From Streptomyces sp. AJS327 (GTDB lineage Bacteria; Actinomycetota; Actinomycetes; Streptomycetales; Streptomycetaceae), in the NCBI RefSeq assembly GCF_013450295.1, contig NZ_SKBR01000006.1:1-59549 (forward strand): a stretch of DNA of 59,549 nucleotides. Direction: 5' to 3'. Of the stretch, positions 25,551 through 34,550 are shown one piece after another. Below the pieces are notes generated by a model, which was not told the origin of the DNA, made no database searches, and saw nothing but the letters and a program-made list of their open reading frames with translations. The number at the start of each line of letters is the position of its first letter. Within the stretch, counting starts at the first letter, position 1. The position numbers and the translations under genes were made by a program.

Positions 25551-27637
25551 CGGGGCTCGAAGTCGGGCACCAGCCCGCCGGACGCCTCGCGGAGCGCGGC
25601 CCACCGGCGTTGCCGGGCCCCGGTCTCGTGCCACCGGGCGGTGTCCCCCGTGGCCACGCCGTCGGCGGTGGCCTCTGGTGGGGCGGTGACGTTCTGCGAC
25701 GCGGTCGCGGTGGTGTTCCGCGACGCGGTCGCGGGGGCGTTCCTCGGGGTGGTCGCGGTGGCGGGGCGGGTCTCCGGTGGGACCGGGCTGGCGGCCCGCG
25801 TGCGGCGCCCTCCCCACCAGCGCCGTCGCGCGCCCCGGTCCTCGCGCGGCTCCGGGGTCGCCCCGGCGGCACCGTCGGCGGCCACCCCGCTTCCGGGCGA
25901 CGTTCCCGAGGCGCGGGCCGTGGCGGGCGGGCGAGCGAGCGCCACCGTGGTCACGCCGGTTCCGGAGGTCGTGGCCGCTGGGGGTACCGACAGCGCCGGG
26001 GGCGCCGGGGTGGTGGCCCCGGTCCTCCTCGTCGGCCGCTCCCCGGCGCCGCGCGGGTCCCGCGACGCTCCGGACGGGACCGGCCTTCCGGGCCGGATCG
26101 GGCCGCCGGACGGGACAGGGCCCCCGGGCGGGACGGCGCTCGCGGCGGGGAGGTGCCGGGTGCGGGCTCCGGCGGAGGGGGTGTGCGGTGCCCGGGTGCC
26201 ACGCAGCCGCCAGCCGCGTACGACCAGGGCGCTCGGCAGTCCGGCGAGCGCCGCCCAGCCCAGCGCGACCAGCCCGGTGTACCACCAGCGCGGCCCGAGT
26301 CGGGCCAGCTCGCCCGTACCCATCGCTCCCCCGGCCAGCAGGGCGAGCGCCGCCATGCCCGCGCCGACGGCGCAGGCGGCGAGCAGCGCGGTGCCGAGCG
26401 TGCCGCGCCAGCCGCGCAGGACCCACCGCCGTCCACGGACCGGGACGGTGTCGCGGCCGACGCTCCAGCCACAGACCACGCCCGCCAGCGCGGGCAGCGC
26501 CCAGGCCAGCGCCATCGCGTACGGGCCGTGTGTCCCCTCCGCCGGAACGGCGCTGAACAGCGGGAAGTTGGGCAGGTCCGGGTAGCCTCGCGCGTCGAGC
26601 GGGGTGACGAGGCTTCCGCCGCCCACCGTGAACCCCGGGCCCAGCAGGTAGGAGGCGGCCCAGACCGCCGCGTTGGGCACCAGCGCGCACACCAGCAGCA
26701 GCACCCCGAGCTGTCCGGAGAAAGCGCTGGTCAGCAGCGGTGGCGGCGCGCTGGTGGAGTTGGCGTCCCACACCAGCGCGGCGGCGGTGAGCAGTACGCC
26801 ACCGGCGCAGAGCACCCCGCCCGTCCAGCCCGCCGCGCGGAGCGCGGTGAGCAGCCGCTCCCGGGGTTCGCGCGCCAGCCCGCGCCGGACGAAGCCGGAG
26901 CGTCCACGGGTGCCGGGCGGTTCCGGTACGGGGCTGCCGCAGCCGATCCACGCACCGGCGGCGGCCACGATCAGGACGAACAGCGGGAGGTGGGTCACGG
27001 CGGTGACCACGTCGACGTGGATCGGGCCGGAGGCGGCGTAGCCGACGGCGGCGGTGGCGGCCAGCAGGTACCCGGCGCACACCCAGCCGAGGATGCGACG
27101 CGGGGTGGCGCCCTCCAGCGGCTCCGGCACCCGCTCCCCCGGCCGGCCCGCGTGCCGGTCGGTGTCCGGTTCCGCCGCGCCCCGCCCGTCCCCGTCCGGG
27201 CGGCCGTGGACGGCCCGGCCCTCGGACACCGCGCGCTCGTCCGGGACGGCCCGGTCGGCGGCGTGCTCACGCGCGAACTCGGCCTCCGCGACGGCCTGCT
27301 GGGCCGCGCGGAACAGTAGTCCGGCGGGGAGGAGGCTGAGCAGCAGCGGCGTCAGACCGATGGGCGCGGGCACCCCGGAGGGCGTTCCGGTGCGGAGCAG
27401 GTCGGCGCCGTGCGCGAGCAGCCAGAGATCGGCGGCGATGTGCAGGGCGCCGCTGGGACCGCTGTCCGGGTAGGGCGAGAGGGTCCACAGCAGGAGCACC
27501 AGGGCGGCGATCAGCCCGAGCCCCAGCACGGCGGCGAGCGCGCCGGCGAACAGCCAGCCGGTCACGGCGGGGGCCCGGTGGCGGAGTGAGCGGCGGCTCG
27601 GGGGCGGTGACTGGCTGGGACGCGTCGTCTGACTCAC
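25538..27637 (-). CDS. DUF6350 (PerM-like) polytopic membrane protein
   Basis: This 699-residue protein has around ten hydrophobic segments between residues 25 and 480 (for example VTGWLFAGALAAVLGLGLIA, GWVCAGYLLAATAAVGYA and GTLGTALLAACAVGAG). A long low-complexity Pro/Ala/Thr/Gly-rich cytoplasmic tail follows over the last 200 residues. It fits the DUF6350 family, often annotated as cell division protein PerM in actinobacteria. The residues about 130-180 form a charged loop between membrane helices. It lies between purN and sucD, its usual Streptomyces neighbourhood. Role in division is family annotation only and not shown by the sequence. Confidence 0.85.
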   Translation of the reverse strand: MSQTTRPSQSPPPSRRSLRHRAPAVTGWLFAGALAAVLGLGLIAALVLLLWTLSPYPDSGPSGALHIAADLWLLAHGADLLRTGTPSGVPAPIGLTPLLLSLLPAGLLFRAAQQAVAEAEFAREHAADRAVPDERAVSEGRAVHGRPDGDGRGAAEPDTDRHAGRPGERVPEPLEGATPRRILGWVCAGYLLAATAAVGYAASGPIHVDVVTAVTHLPLFVLIVAAAGAWIGCGSPVPEPPGTRGRSGFVRRGLAREPRERLLTALRAAGWTGGVLCAGGVLLTAAALVWDANSTSAPPPLLTSAFSGQLGVLLLVCALVPNAAVWAASYLLGPGFTVGGGSLVTPLDARGYPDLPNFPLFSAVPAEGTHGPYAMALAWALPALAGVVCGWSVGRDTVPVRGRRWVLRGWRGTLGTALLAACAVGAGMAALALLAGGAMGTGELARLGPRWWYTGLVALGWAALAGLPSALVVRGWRLRGTRAPHTPSAGARTRHLPAASAVPPGGPVPSGGPIRPGRPVPSGASRDPRGAGERPTRRTGATTPAPPALSVPPAATTSGTGVTTVALARPPATARASGTSPGSGVAADGAAGATPEPREDRGARRRWWGGRRTRAASPVPPETRPATATTPRNAPATASRNTTATASQNVTAPPEATADGVATGDTARWHETGARQRRWAALREASGGLVPDFEPRHPD

Positions 27638-27744
27638 CCCGTCATGCTGCCAACAGCGCCCTATTTACCCCGGTACGTCCGTATCCATCGTGGTGTCGGC
27701 GCGGGTCCGGTCCCTCGAGACCGCCGGGCCTGGCCACCGGACGT

Positions 27745-27782
27745 CGGACGGGCCCGCGCCGCACTCGGCGCGGGCCCGTCCG
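27745..27782 (-). terminator. Perfect 17-bp stem terminator of sucCD
   Basis: Bases 27745-27761 and 27766-27782 form a perfect stem with loop CACT, 62 bp past the sucD stop. The same gap precedes the DUF6350 gene, which must therefore have its own promoter between the hairpin and 27637. Confidence 0.85.
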
Positions 27783-27843
27783 GACAACGGTCGCCGCCTC
27801 GGTTCGCGCTGCTCGCGGCCGGACCGCGGGCAGGGGACGCTCC

Positions 27844-28728
27844 TCAGCCCGCGAGCAGCTCGCGGGCGAGCCGCGCGGTCTCGGAGGGCGTCTTGCCGAC
27901 CTTCACACCCGCGGCCTCCAGCGCCTCCTGCTTGGCCTGCGCGGTGCCGGAGGAGCCGGAGACGATGGCGCCCGCGTGGCCCATCGTCTTGCCCTCGGGG
28001 GCGGTGAAGCCCGCGACGTACCCCACGACGGGCTTCGTCACGTTCTCCTTGATGTAGTCGGCGGCACGTTCCTCCGCGTCCCCGCCGATCTCCCCGATCA
28101 TGACGATCAGGTCGGTCTCCGGGTCCTCCTGGAACGCCTTGAGGGCGTCGATGTGCGTGGTGCCGATGACCGGGTCACCGCCGATGCCGACGCAGGTGGA
28201 GAAGCCGATGTCGCGCAGCTCGTACATCATCTGGTACGTGAGCGTGCCGGACTTGGAGACCAGTCCGATACGGCCCGGCTTGGTGATGTTGGCCGGGATG
28301 ATGCCCGCGTTGGACTGCCCGGGGGTGATGAGACCGGGGCAGTTCGGGCCGATGATGCGCGTGGCGTTGCCGTGCTTGCCCGCGTGGGCCCAGAACGCGG
28401 CGGAGTCGTGCACCGCGATGCCCTCGGTGATCACCACGGCGAGCGGGATCGCGGCGTCGATGGCCTCGATCACGGCGCTCTTGGTGAACTTCTCCGGGAC
28501 GAAGATGACGGTCACGTCGGCGCCGGTGGCCTCCATGGCCTCCTTGACGCCGCCGAACACGGGGACCTCGGTCCCGTCGAAGTCGACGGTCGTGCCCGCC
28601 TTGCGGGGGTTGACCCCGCCGACGATGTTGGTGCCGGAGGCCAGCATCCGCTTGGTGTGCTTCTGGCCCTCGGAGCCGGTCATCCCCTGGACGATGACCT
28701 TGCTCTCCTTGGTGAGGAAGATAGCCAT
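27844..28728 (-). CDS. sucD: Succinyl-CoA ligase alpha subunit
   Basis: This 294-residue subunit carries the CoA-binding domain and the phosphorylated active-site His, seen in KTMGHAGAIVSGSSGTA. The N-terminal VQGMTGSEGQKHT and the GPNCPGLI motif are also conserved. With SucC it makes succinate and a nucleoside triphosphate from succinyl-CoA in the TCA cycle. It starts 24 bp after sucC and is certainly in the same operon. A strong hairpin terminator follows. Confidence 0.98.
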   Translation of the reverse strand: MAIFLTKESKVIVQGMTGSEGQKHTKRMLASGTNIVGGVNPRKAGTTVDFDGTEVPVFGGVKEAMEATGADVTVIFVPEKFTKSAVIEAIDAAIPLAVVITEGIAVHDSAAFWAHAGKHGNATRIIGPNCPGLITPGQSNAGIIPANITKPGRIGLVSKSGTLTYQMMYELRDIGFSTCVGIGGDPVIGTTHIDALKAFQEDPETDLIVMIGEIGGDAEERAADYIKENVTKPVVGYVAGFTAPEGKTMGHAGAIVSGSSGTAQAKQEALEAAGVKVGKTPSETARLARELLAG

Positions 28729-28752
28729 GGTGTGTCGGTGTCCTCGTCCCTG

Positions 28753-29925
28753 TTACTTGGCGGCCAGCTCGGCGGCGCGGTCGGCCGCTCCGTCCATGGT
28801 GTCCACCTGCTGCACCAGCGGGTGGTTGGCGTCGGTGAGGATCTTGCGCCCCAGCTCCGCGTTGTTGCCGTCCAGCCGGACGACGAGCGGCTTGGAGATG
28901 TCCTCGCCCTTGGAGGCGAGCAGTTCGAGCGCCTGGACGATGCCGTTGGCCACCGCGTCGCAGGCGGTGATGCCACCGAAGACGTTGACGAAGACGGACT
29001 TCACGTCCGGGTCCCCGAGGATGATCTCCAGCCCGTTCGCCATCACCTCGGCGGAGGCGCCGCCCCCGATGTCGAGGAAGTTGGCGGGCTTGACGCCCTG
29101 ATGGGCCTCGCCCGCGTACGCGACGACGTCCAGCGTCGACATGACCAACCCGGCGCCGTTGCCGATGATGCCCACCTGGCCGTCGAGCTTGACGTAGTTG
29201 AGGCCCTTCGCCTTGGCCGCCGCCTCCAGCGGGTTCGCCGCCGCCTTGTCCTCCAGCGCGGCGTGGTCGGGCTGCCGGAACTCGGCGTTCGCGTCCAGCG
29301 AGACCTTGCCGTCCAGCGCGATGACCTTGCCGTCGCCGGTCTTGACCAGCGGGTTCACCTCGACCAGCAGGGCGTCCTCCTTGACGAAGACCCCCCACAG
29401 CTTCTGGAGCACGTTGACGACCTGGTCGATCAGCTCGGCGGGGAACTTCGCCGCCTCGGCGATCTCCCGCGCCTTCGCCTCGGTCACGCCGTCCAGCGCG
29501 TCGACCTGGATCTTGGCGAGCGCCTCCGGGTTGGTGGCGGCCACCTCCTCGATCTCCACGCCGCCCTCGACGGATGCCATCGCGAGGAAGGTGCGGTTGG
29601 TGCGGTCGAGGAGGAAGGAGACGTAGTACTCCTCCGCGATGTCCGCGGTCTGGGCCAGCATCACCTTGTTGACGGTGTGGCCCTTGATGTCCATGCCCAG
29701 GATCTGGCCGGCCTTCTCGACGGCCTCGGCCGGGTCGGAAGCCAGCTTCACACCGCCGGCCTTGCCGCGGCCACCGGTCTTGACCTGGGCCTTCACAACG
29801 GCGCGGCCACCGAGGCGCTCGGTCACCTCACGAGCGGCCTCAGGGGTGTCGATGACTTCACCGGCCAGCACCGGAACGTCATGCTTGGCGAAGATGTCCC
29901 TCGCCTGATACTCGAACAGGTCCAC
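28753..29925 (-). CDS. sucC: ADP-forming succinyl-CoA ligase beta subunit
   Basis: This 390-residue subunit has the ATP-grasp fold that binds nucleotide and succinate. It begins MDLFEYQARDIFAKHDVPV, typical of the family, and shows VKAQVKTGGRGKAGGV, the Mg-binding EVNPLV and GNGAGLVMSTLD. The start is a GTG at 29925 with AAGGGGACGG upstream. It is the first gene of the sucCD operon. The region upstream has a -10-like TAATCT on the minus strand (30070-30065) and a GTGAC-N6-GTCAC dyad (29992-30007). Confidence 0.98.
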   Translation of the reverse strand: MDLFEYQARDIFAKHDVPVLAGEVIDTPEAAREVTERLGGRAVVKAQVKTGGRGKAGGVKLASDPAEAVEKAGQILGMDIKGHTVNKVMLAQTADIAEEYYVSFLLDRTNRTFLAMASVEGGVEIEEVAATNPEALAKIQVDALDGVTEAKAREIAEAAKFPAELIDQVVNVLQKLWGVFVKEDALLVEVNPLVKTGDGKVIALDGKVSLDANAEFRQPDHAALEDKAAANPLEAAAKAKGLNYVKLDGQVGIIGNGAGLVMSTLDVVAYAGEAHQGVKPANFLDIGGGASAEVMANGLEIILGDPDVKSVFVNVFGGITACDAVANGIVQALELLASKGEDISKPLVVRLDGNNAELGRKILTDANHPLVQQVDTMDGAADRAAELAAK

Positions 29926-30644
29926 GCGCGTCCGTCCCCTTAGTCAGTGGTATCGCGGTCGTTCTCAGCGTGGGCGTGCCGCTGGGGCGGCGTGACGACG
30001 CGGTCACTACGAGGGCGCACACGATCTTCCGCTCAGACCCAGGTACGCGGCATGTCCGTCTTGCAGATTAGCTCCGCACGTCTGCGCTTCATAAATCCCA
30101 GCTCACACCGGAGCGGTGAAACCCGTCACAGAGCGGGGTGGAGCCGTCCACATTCAGCCGCCCGCACCGGGGCACGAGCGCCACACACCCCGGCCCGGAC
30201 CCGGGGCGCAGCCGCGCCACCCCGGCTCACCAGCGACGGAACCGGTGGCCTGTTGGCGGCAGGCGACGACCGACGGAACGCGCCCACCCGGCGACCGGCC
30301 GGGAGAGGCGGGCGGCGGGCACCTCCCGGAGGCCGCCGGGAACACCCGGAACACCCGGAACCCACCCGCGACAGCGGGGAATTCGCGCGAACTCGGCGGA
30401 AACTCAGGGGAATTCCCGGAAACCCGGGGAATGCGCCGCCGGGGTGGACCGGGTAGGGAGGGGAGAGCGGGACGGCCGGGGGCGGACGCACGGCGGACCG
30501 GCCGCCCCGTGGGAGACGGGACGACCGGTCCGGGTCAGGTCAGGTCAGGTCAGGTCAGGTCAGGCGTACTGGTTCGGCGCGTATCGGTTCGACGCGCGCT
30601 GGTCACCGGGCGGGTGGCGCGGGGCGGGGGCTCGTTCCCCGGGG
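29926..30644. other. Intergenic region upstream of sucC
   Basis: The 719 bp hold no supported gene. Visible elements are the dyad GTGAC-GACGCG-GTCAC (29992-30007), a -10-like TAATCT on the minus strand (30070-30065) in a locally AT-richer stretch (30060-30100), and a GGTCA pentamer repeated six times (30533-30562) near the end of the DUF5682-VWA gene. Confidence 0.55.
30533..30562. repeat. Six tandem copies of GGTCA
   Basis: A perfect 5-bp microsatellite with six units, followed by GG. It lies 82 bp past the stop of the minus-strand DUF5682-VWA gene. A related CGGTC-type pentamer run occurs at about 43180-43198. Slippage-prone, probably without function. Confidence 0.9.
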
Positions 30645-33600
30645 TCAGGCGGCTCCCGTCGCGGTGGCCTCCGGGGCGGGCAGGGCCCGGCGTTCGATGG
30701 CCGCCGCCATCACCTCGGGGAACTGGTCCGGGGTGCAGGCGAAGGCCGGGGCGCCCAGCGCGGCCAGCGCCGCCGCGTGCTCCCGGTCGTAGGACGGGGC
30801 ACCGTCGTCGGAGAGGGCGAGCAGGGAGACGAACCGCACCCCGGCCGCCCGCATCGCGGCGACCCGCTTCAGCATCTCGTTCCGTATACCGCCCTCGTAC
30901 AGGTCGCTGACGAGCACCACGACCGTCTCGTTCGGACGGCTGATCCGCGACTGACAGTACGCGAGCGCCCGGTTGATGTCCGTGCCGCCGCCGAGCTGGG
31001 TGCCGAAGAGGACGTCCACCGGGTCGTCGATGGCGTCCGTCAGGTCGACGACGCTGGTGTCGAAGACGACGATCCGCGTGCTGAGCGACCGCATCGAGGC
31101 GAGCACGGCCCCGAACACCGAGGCGTAGACCACCGAGGAGGCCATCGACCCCGACTGGTCGACGCAGAGGATCACCTCCTTCTTCGCCGCGTTCGCCGCG
31201 CGCCCGAACCCCACCAGCCGCTCCGGCACCACCGTGCGGTGCTCGGGCAGGTAGTGCCGCAGGTTGGCGCGGATGGTGCGGTCCCAGTCGATGTCCCGGT
31301 GGCGCGGCCGGTGGATCCGCGCCGCACGGTCCAGCGCCCCGCCGAGCGTCGAACGGGTCCGCCCGGCCAGCCGCCGCTCCAGTTCGGTCACGACCCGGCG
31401 CACCACGGCCCGGGCCGTCTCCCGGCTGGTCTCCGGCATGGCCTTGTTCAGCGACAGCAGGGTGCCCACCAGGTGCACGTCGGGCTCGACTGCCTCCATC
31501 AACTCCGGCTCCAGCAGCATCGCGGAGAGCCCGAGCCGGTCCATCGCGTCCCGCTGCATCACCTGGACCACGGAGCTGGGGAAGTAGGCGCGGATGTCCC
31601 CGAGCCAGCGCGCCACGTCGGGCGCCGAGCCGCCCAGCCCGGCCGAGCGGCCCGAGCGGCCGCGCCCCACGGCGCCGTACCCGCCGCTCCTGCCGGTACG
31701 GGCGCCGTACAGCGCCTCCAGCGTGCGGTCCAGCGCGGCGTCCCGGCCGCCGAGGACGCAGCCGGTGCCGTCGGTCTCACCGGAACCGCCCAGCACCAGC
31801 CGCCAGCGGCGCACCACCCCGGCCCGGTCCACCTCCGGCTCGGCCAGCGGCCCCGCGACGGATGGCGCGAACGGCCCAGCCGTGGACGCCGGTTCGGGGT
31901 CGGGCCGGGGCCCGGTGGGGGGCGCGGCCGTCGCGGCGTCCGGTGTCGCGGGGACCCTCGCGACCGCCGTGGGCGGGGCGCCCAGCAGCCGCTCCAGTAC
32001 CGGCAGCACCGCCCGCGCGCGCGACGGGTCGAGCGCCGCCTCCGGATCGCGGCCCCCGCCCCCGGACGTTGGCGGGCCGTTCCCCGCCCGCGGGCCACGG
32101 CGCACCAACTCGCCCACCGTGCGCCGGACTCCCTCTTCCAGGTCCGCGAACGTGCGCCGCAGCAGCGGGAGTACGTCGATGAAGGAGTCCTCCGGAACAC
32201 CGCCCAGCCAGCCGTCGACCAGCCCGAGCAGCCGCGCGTCGTGCACCAGCAGCATCCCGCCGCCGGAGAGGAACCCCTCGATCCAGGCGGCCGCCCCCGC
32301 CGCCGGGGCCCCGGAGGACAGCGCGAGGCCCATCAGCCGCGCCGCCTCGGCGTCCGCCAACCGCCCGTCGTCCAGCAGCAGCCGGACGCAGCGCCCGCGC
32401 AACAGCCCCGGTATCCGGTCCCGTTCGGCCAGCGCGCGCAGTACGGCGCGCCAGCGCGCTGGCAGCCCGGCCAGCCCCTCCGGGGCGAACTCCCGCCCCG
32501 CGCCGCTCTGTTCGGGCTGGTTGGGCGGGACGCCGGAGCCCGGGTCCGCGGCGTCGTCGACGGGCGCGGTCTGGGCGAGCAGGCTGACCGACTGGTGCAC
32601 GGCGTCGAGGTGCGCCCGCATCGCCTCCGCGCCGCTCGCGTCCAACCCCACGCAGGCGGGCGGTAGTCCGACCCGGACGCGCTCGGCCAGCCCGGCCGCG
32701 ACCTCGGTCAGCGCCGCGCCGTCCGAGCCGCGTACGTCCCCGTACCGGGCGGAGCGGACCAGCGCGGGCAGGGCCTCCGCGAGCTGCCCGACGTTGGTGT
32801 CCAGCGCCGCGCGGTCCGCGAGGGCGCGCATCACCACGGGCAGCGCGTCCGGCAGTCCGGCGAGCAGACAGCGCTCCGCGAGCGCGGTGACCTCGGCCAG
32901 CGACTCCGCGCCCACCGCCTCCGCCTCCGCCTTGGCGGTGGCCGCGCCGGGCAGCGTGGTACCCCACACCCCGGCCTCCGCGACGCGCACCGCCAACTCG
33001 GGCTCCCAGCACAGCGACCAGCTCTCCCGGAAGGTTCCGGTGCCGCCCCGCTCCGCGACCGGCCGGGCCCAGTCGACGCCGAGCAGCCGCAGTTGGTGGA
33101 AGAGCCTGCTGCGCGCCGCGTCCGTCTCGCCCCGCAGGTCGAGGTCGAGCCGCCGTTCCGCCGCCGACGGGGTGAGCCGCAGCGAGCGCTGCGCCCTGCT
33201 CAGGTCTCGCTGGAGCGGCACGGCGGGCGCGCCCTCCGGGACCTCGCCCAGTGCCTCCCCTACGACCAGCCGATCCTCCACCAGCGCGAGCGGTACGTCC
33301 GAGCCCTCGCAGAGCACCGCCCGCACCGCGTCCACACACTCGCCCAGCCCGGCGAGCGGTCGGCCGCGCAGGGCCGCCAGGCTCTCCGCCAACCGCACCG
33401 CCTCGATCACGTGCGCGGAGGAGGCGCTGTGGTCCTCGGCCCGCAACAGCCGGGCCACCCGCGTCATCCAGCGCTCCAGCGGCCGGTCCGGGGAGTGGAA
33501 TAGGTGCGCGTACCAGCCGGGCGAGGTGACGCCCGCGCCGTACCCCCCGGCCCGGGCGAGCCTGCGGTGGGTCCACGGCACCCAGGTCACCTCGGCGCGC

Positions 33601-34550
33601 ACCTTGGGCAGCCCCTTCAGCAGCGCGCGGTCGGCGGTGACGGTGGACCGCCGGGCCAGCGCGGGCACATGCCAGGCACCGCAGACCACGGCCACCGACC
33701 CGGCGCCGAACTCCCGCTGTGCCTCGCGGAGTCGGAGCCGCATATGGGCCTCCCGGATCAGGTCGCGGCGCTCCGTGCCCGGGCCCGCCGACCTGGCGGC
33801 GTCCGTCTCCCCGGAGGGTGGGAAACTCTCGCGTAGCGCCGTCATCGCCTCGGCGAGCGCCGCGAACGGGGCGTAGGGGCTGGGTGGTTGGGACGAGGTG
33901 GCCGGACCGGAGGGGTCAGCGGGGACGGACGGGTGGGGTGCCGGGGCCGGGAGGCGGTGCTCCACGGCGTCCTCCCACCAGCGCTCCGCGTCGTCGTACC
34001 CGGCGGCGCGCGCGAGCGCGGCCAGCGGGTCGGCCCGCAACTCCGCCCCCTCGGACGACTCCCCGGGGGTGGACGGCTCCATGGGGGCGGACGGCTCCCC
34101 GGCCTCGGGCGGCTTATCCAACTCCGGTTCATCCGACGGAGGTTGGGCGTCCCCTTCGGTGGCGGGCGCGGCCAGGGCGAGCGAGTGCGCCGCCGGGAGG
34201 TCGACGAACCGCACCGGCACCCCGGCCTCCAGGGCCCAGCGGATCGCGACCCACTCCGGGGAGAACTCCGCGAGCGGCCAGAAGGCCGCCCGGCCCGGCT
34301 CGCCCCGCGCGTGCGCCAGCAGCGCGACGGGCGGCCGCATCCCCTCGTCGGCGGCGAGCGACACCACCGCGTCCGCCTCCGGCGGGCCCTCGACCAGCAG
34401 CACCTCCGGCCGGTACGCGGCGAGCGCCGCCCCCACCGCGCGGGCCGAGCCCGGGCCGTGGTGCCGCACGCCCAACAGCAGGGGCCCGTCCGGCCGTTCG
34501 GCGTCCGCCCCGCCCGCCCGCGCGGCGTCCCTCCCGGACGGGGCCGTCAC
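30645..34550 (-). CDS. DUF5682-VWA fusion protein of a MoxR-associated system
   Basis: This 1301-residue protein joins two parts. The N-terminal DUF5682 part begins LLLGVRHHGPGSARAV with His30/His31, continues to EVLLVEGP (Glu54), and later has CGAWHVPALAR. This pattern recalls the TraB/ChaN/Tiki-type hydrolase fold (inference). The C-terminal part (about 1125-1290) is a von Willebrand A domain with an intact metal site: DQSGSM, the Thr in GGGTDINRAL, and Asp in VLVSDLYEGG. A long helical middle with Ala/Arg-rich repeats links them. The GTG start overlaps the stop of the AAA+ gene upstream (GTGA), so both are made in a fixed ratio. MoxR ATPases typically work with VWA partners to remodel or activate a target. 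Confidence 0.88.
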   Translation of the reverse strand: MTAPSGRDAARAGGADAERPDGPLLLGVRHHGPGSARAVGAALAAYRPEVLLVEGPPEADAVVSLAADEGMRPPVALLAHARGEPGRAAFWPLAEFSPEWVAIRWALEAGVPVRFVDLPAAHSLALAAPATEGDAQPPSDEPELDKPPEAGEPSAPMEPSTPGESSEGAELRADPLAALARAAGYDDAERWWEDAVEHRLPAPAPHPSVPADPSGPATSSQPPSPYAPFAALAEAMTALRESFPPSGETDAARSAGPGTERRDLIREAHMRLRLREAQREFGAGSVAVVCGAWHVPALARRSTVTADRALLKGLPKVRAEVTWVPWTHRRLARAGGYGAGVTSPGWYAHLFHSPDRPLERWMTRVARLLRAEDHSASSAHVIEAVRLAESLAALRGRPLAGLGECVDAVRAVLCEGSDVPLALVEDRLVVGEALGEVPEGAPAVPLQRDLSRAQRSLRLTPSAAERRLDLDLRGETDAARSRLFHQLRLLGVDWARPVAERGGTGTFRESWSLCWEPELAVRVAEAGVWGTTLPGAATAKAEAEAVGAESLAEVTALAERCLLAGLPDALPVVMRALADRAALDTNVGQLAEALPALVRSARYGDVRGSDGAALTEVAAGLAERVRVGLPPACVGLDASGAEAMRAHLDAVHQSVSLLAQTAPVDDAADPGSGVPPNQPEQSGAGREFAPEGLAGLPARWRAVLRALAERDRIPGLLRGRCVRLLLDDGRLADAEAARLMGLALSSGAPAAGAAAWIEGFLSGGGMLLVHDARLLGLVDGWLGGVPEDSFIDVLPLLRRTFADLEEGVRRTVGELVRRGPRAGNGPPTSGGGGRDPEAALDPSRARAVLPVLERLLGAPPTAVARVPATPDAATAAPPTGPRPDPEPASTAGPFAPSVAGPLAEPEVDRAGVVRRWRLVLGGSGETDGTGCVLGGRDAALDRTLEALYGARTGRSGGYGAVGRGRSGRSAGLGGSAPDVARWLGDIRAYFPSSVVQVMQRDAMDRLGLSAMLLEPELMEAVEPDVHLVGTLLSLNKAMPETSRETARAVVRRVVTELERRLAGRTRSTLGGALDRAARIHRPRHRDIDWDRTIRANLRHYLPEHRTVVPERLVGFGRAANAAKKEVILCVDQSGSMASSVVYASVFGAVLASMRSLSTRIVVFDTSVVDLTDAIDDPVDVLFGTQLGGGTDINRALAYCQSRISRPNETVVVLVSDLYEGGIRNEMLKRVAAMRAAGVRFVSLLALSDDGAPSYDREHAAALAALGAPAFACTPDQFPEVMAAAIERRALPAPEATATGAA

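Noticed and set aside
24315..27080. Upstream extension of purN to over 1100 codons
   Set aside because: The extension is low-complexity and overlaps two other real genes; the GTG at 24314 has a ribosome site and starts at the expected place for PurN.
29992..30007. GTGAC-N6-GTCAC upstream of sucC as a Crp site
   Set aside because: Spacing does not fit the Crp consensus (GTG-N6-GNCAC); kept only as an unassigned dyad.
30533..30562. GGTCA repeats as a CRISPR remnant
   Set aside because: Units are 5 bp with no spacers; it is a simple microsatellite.
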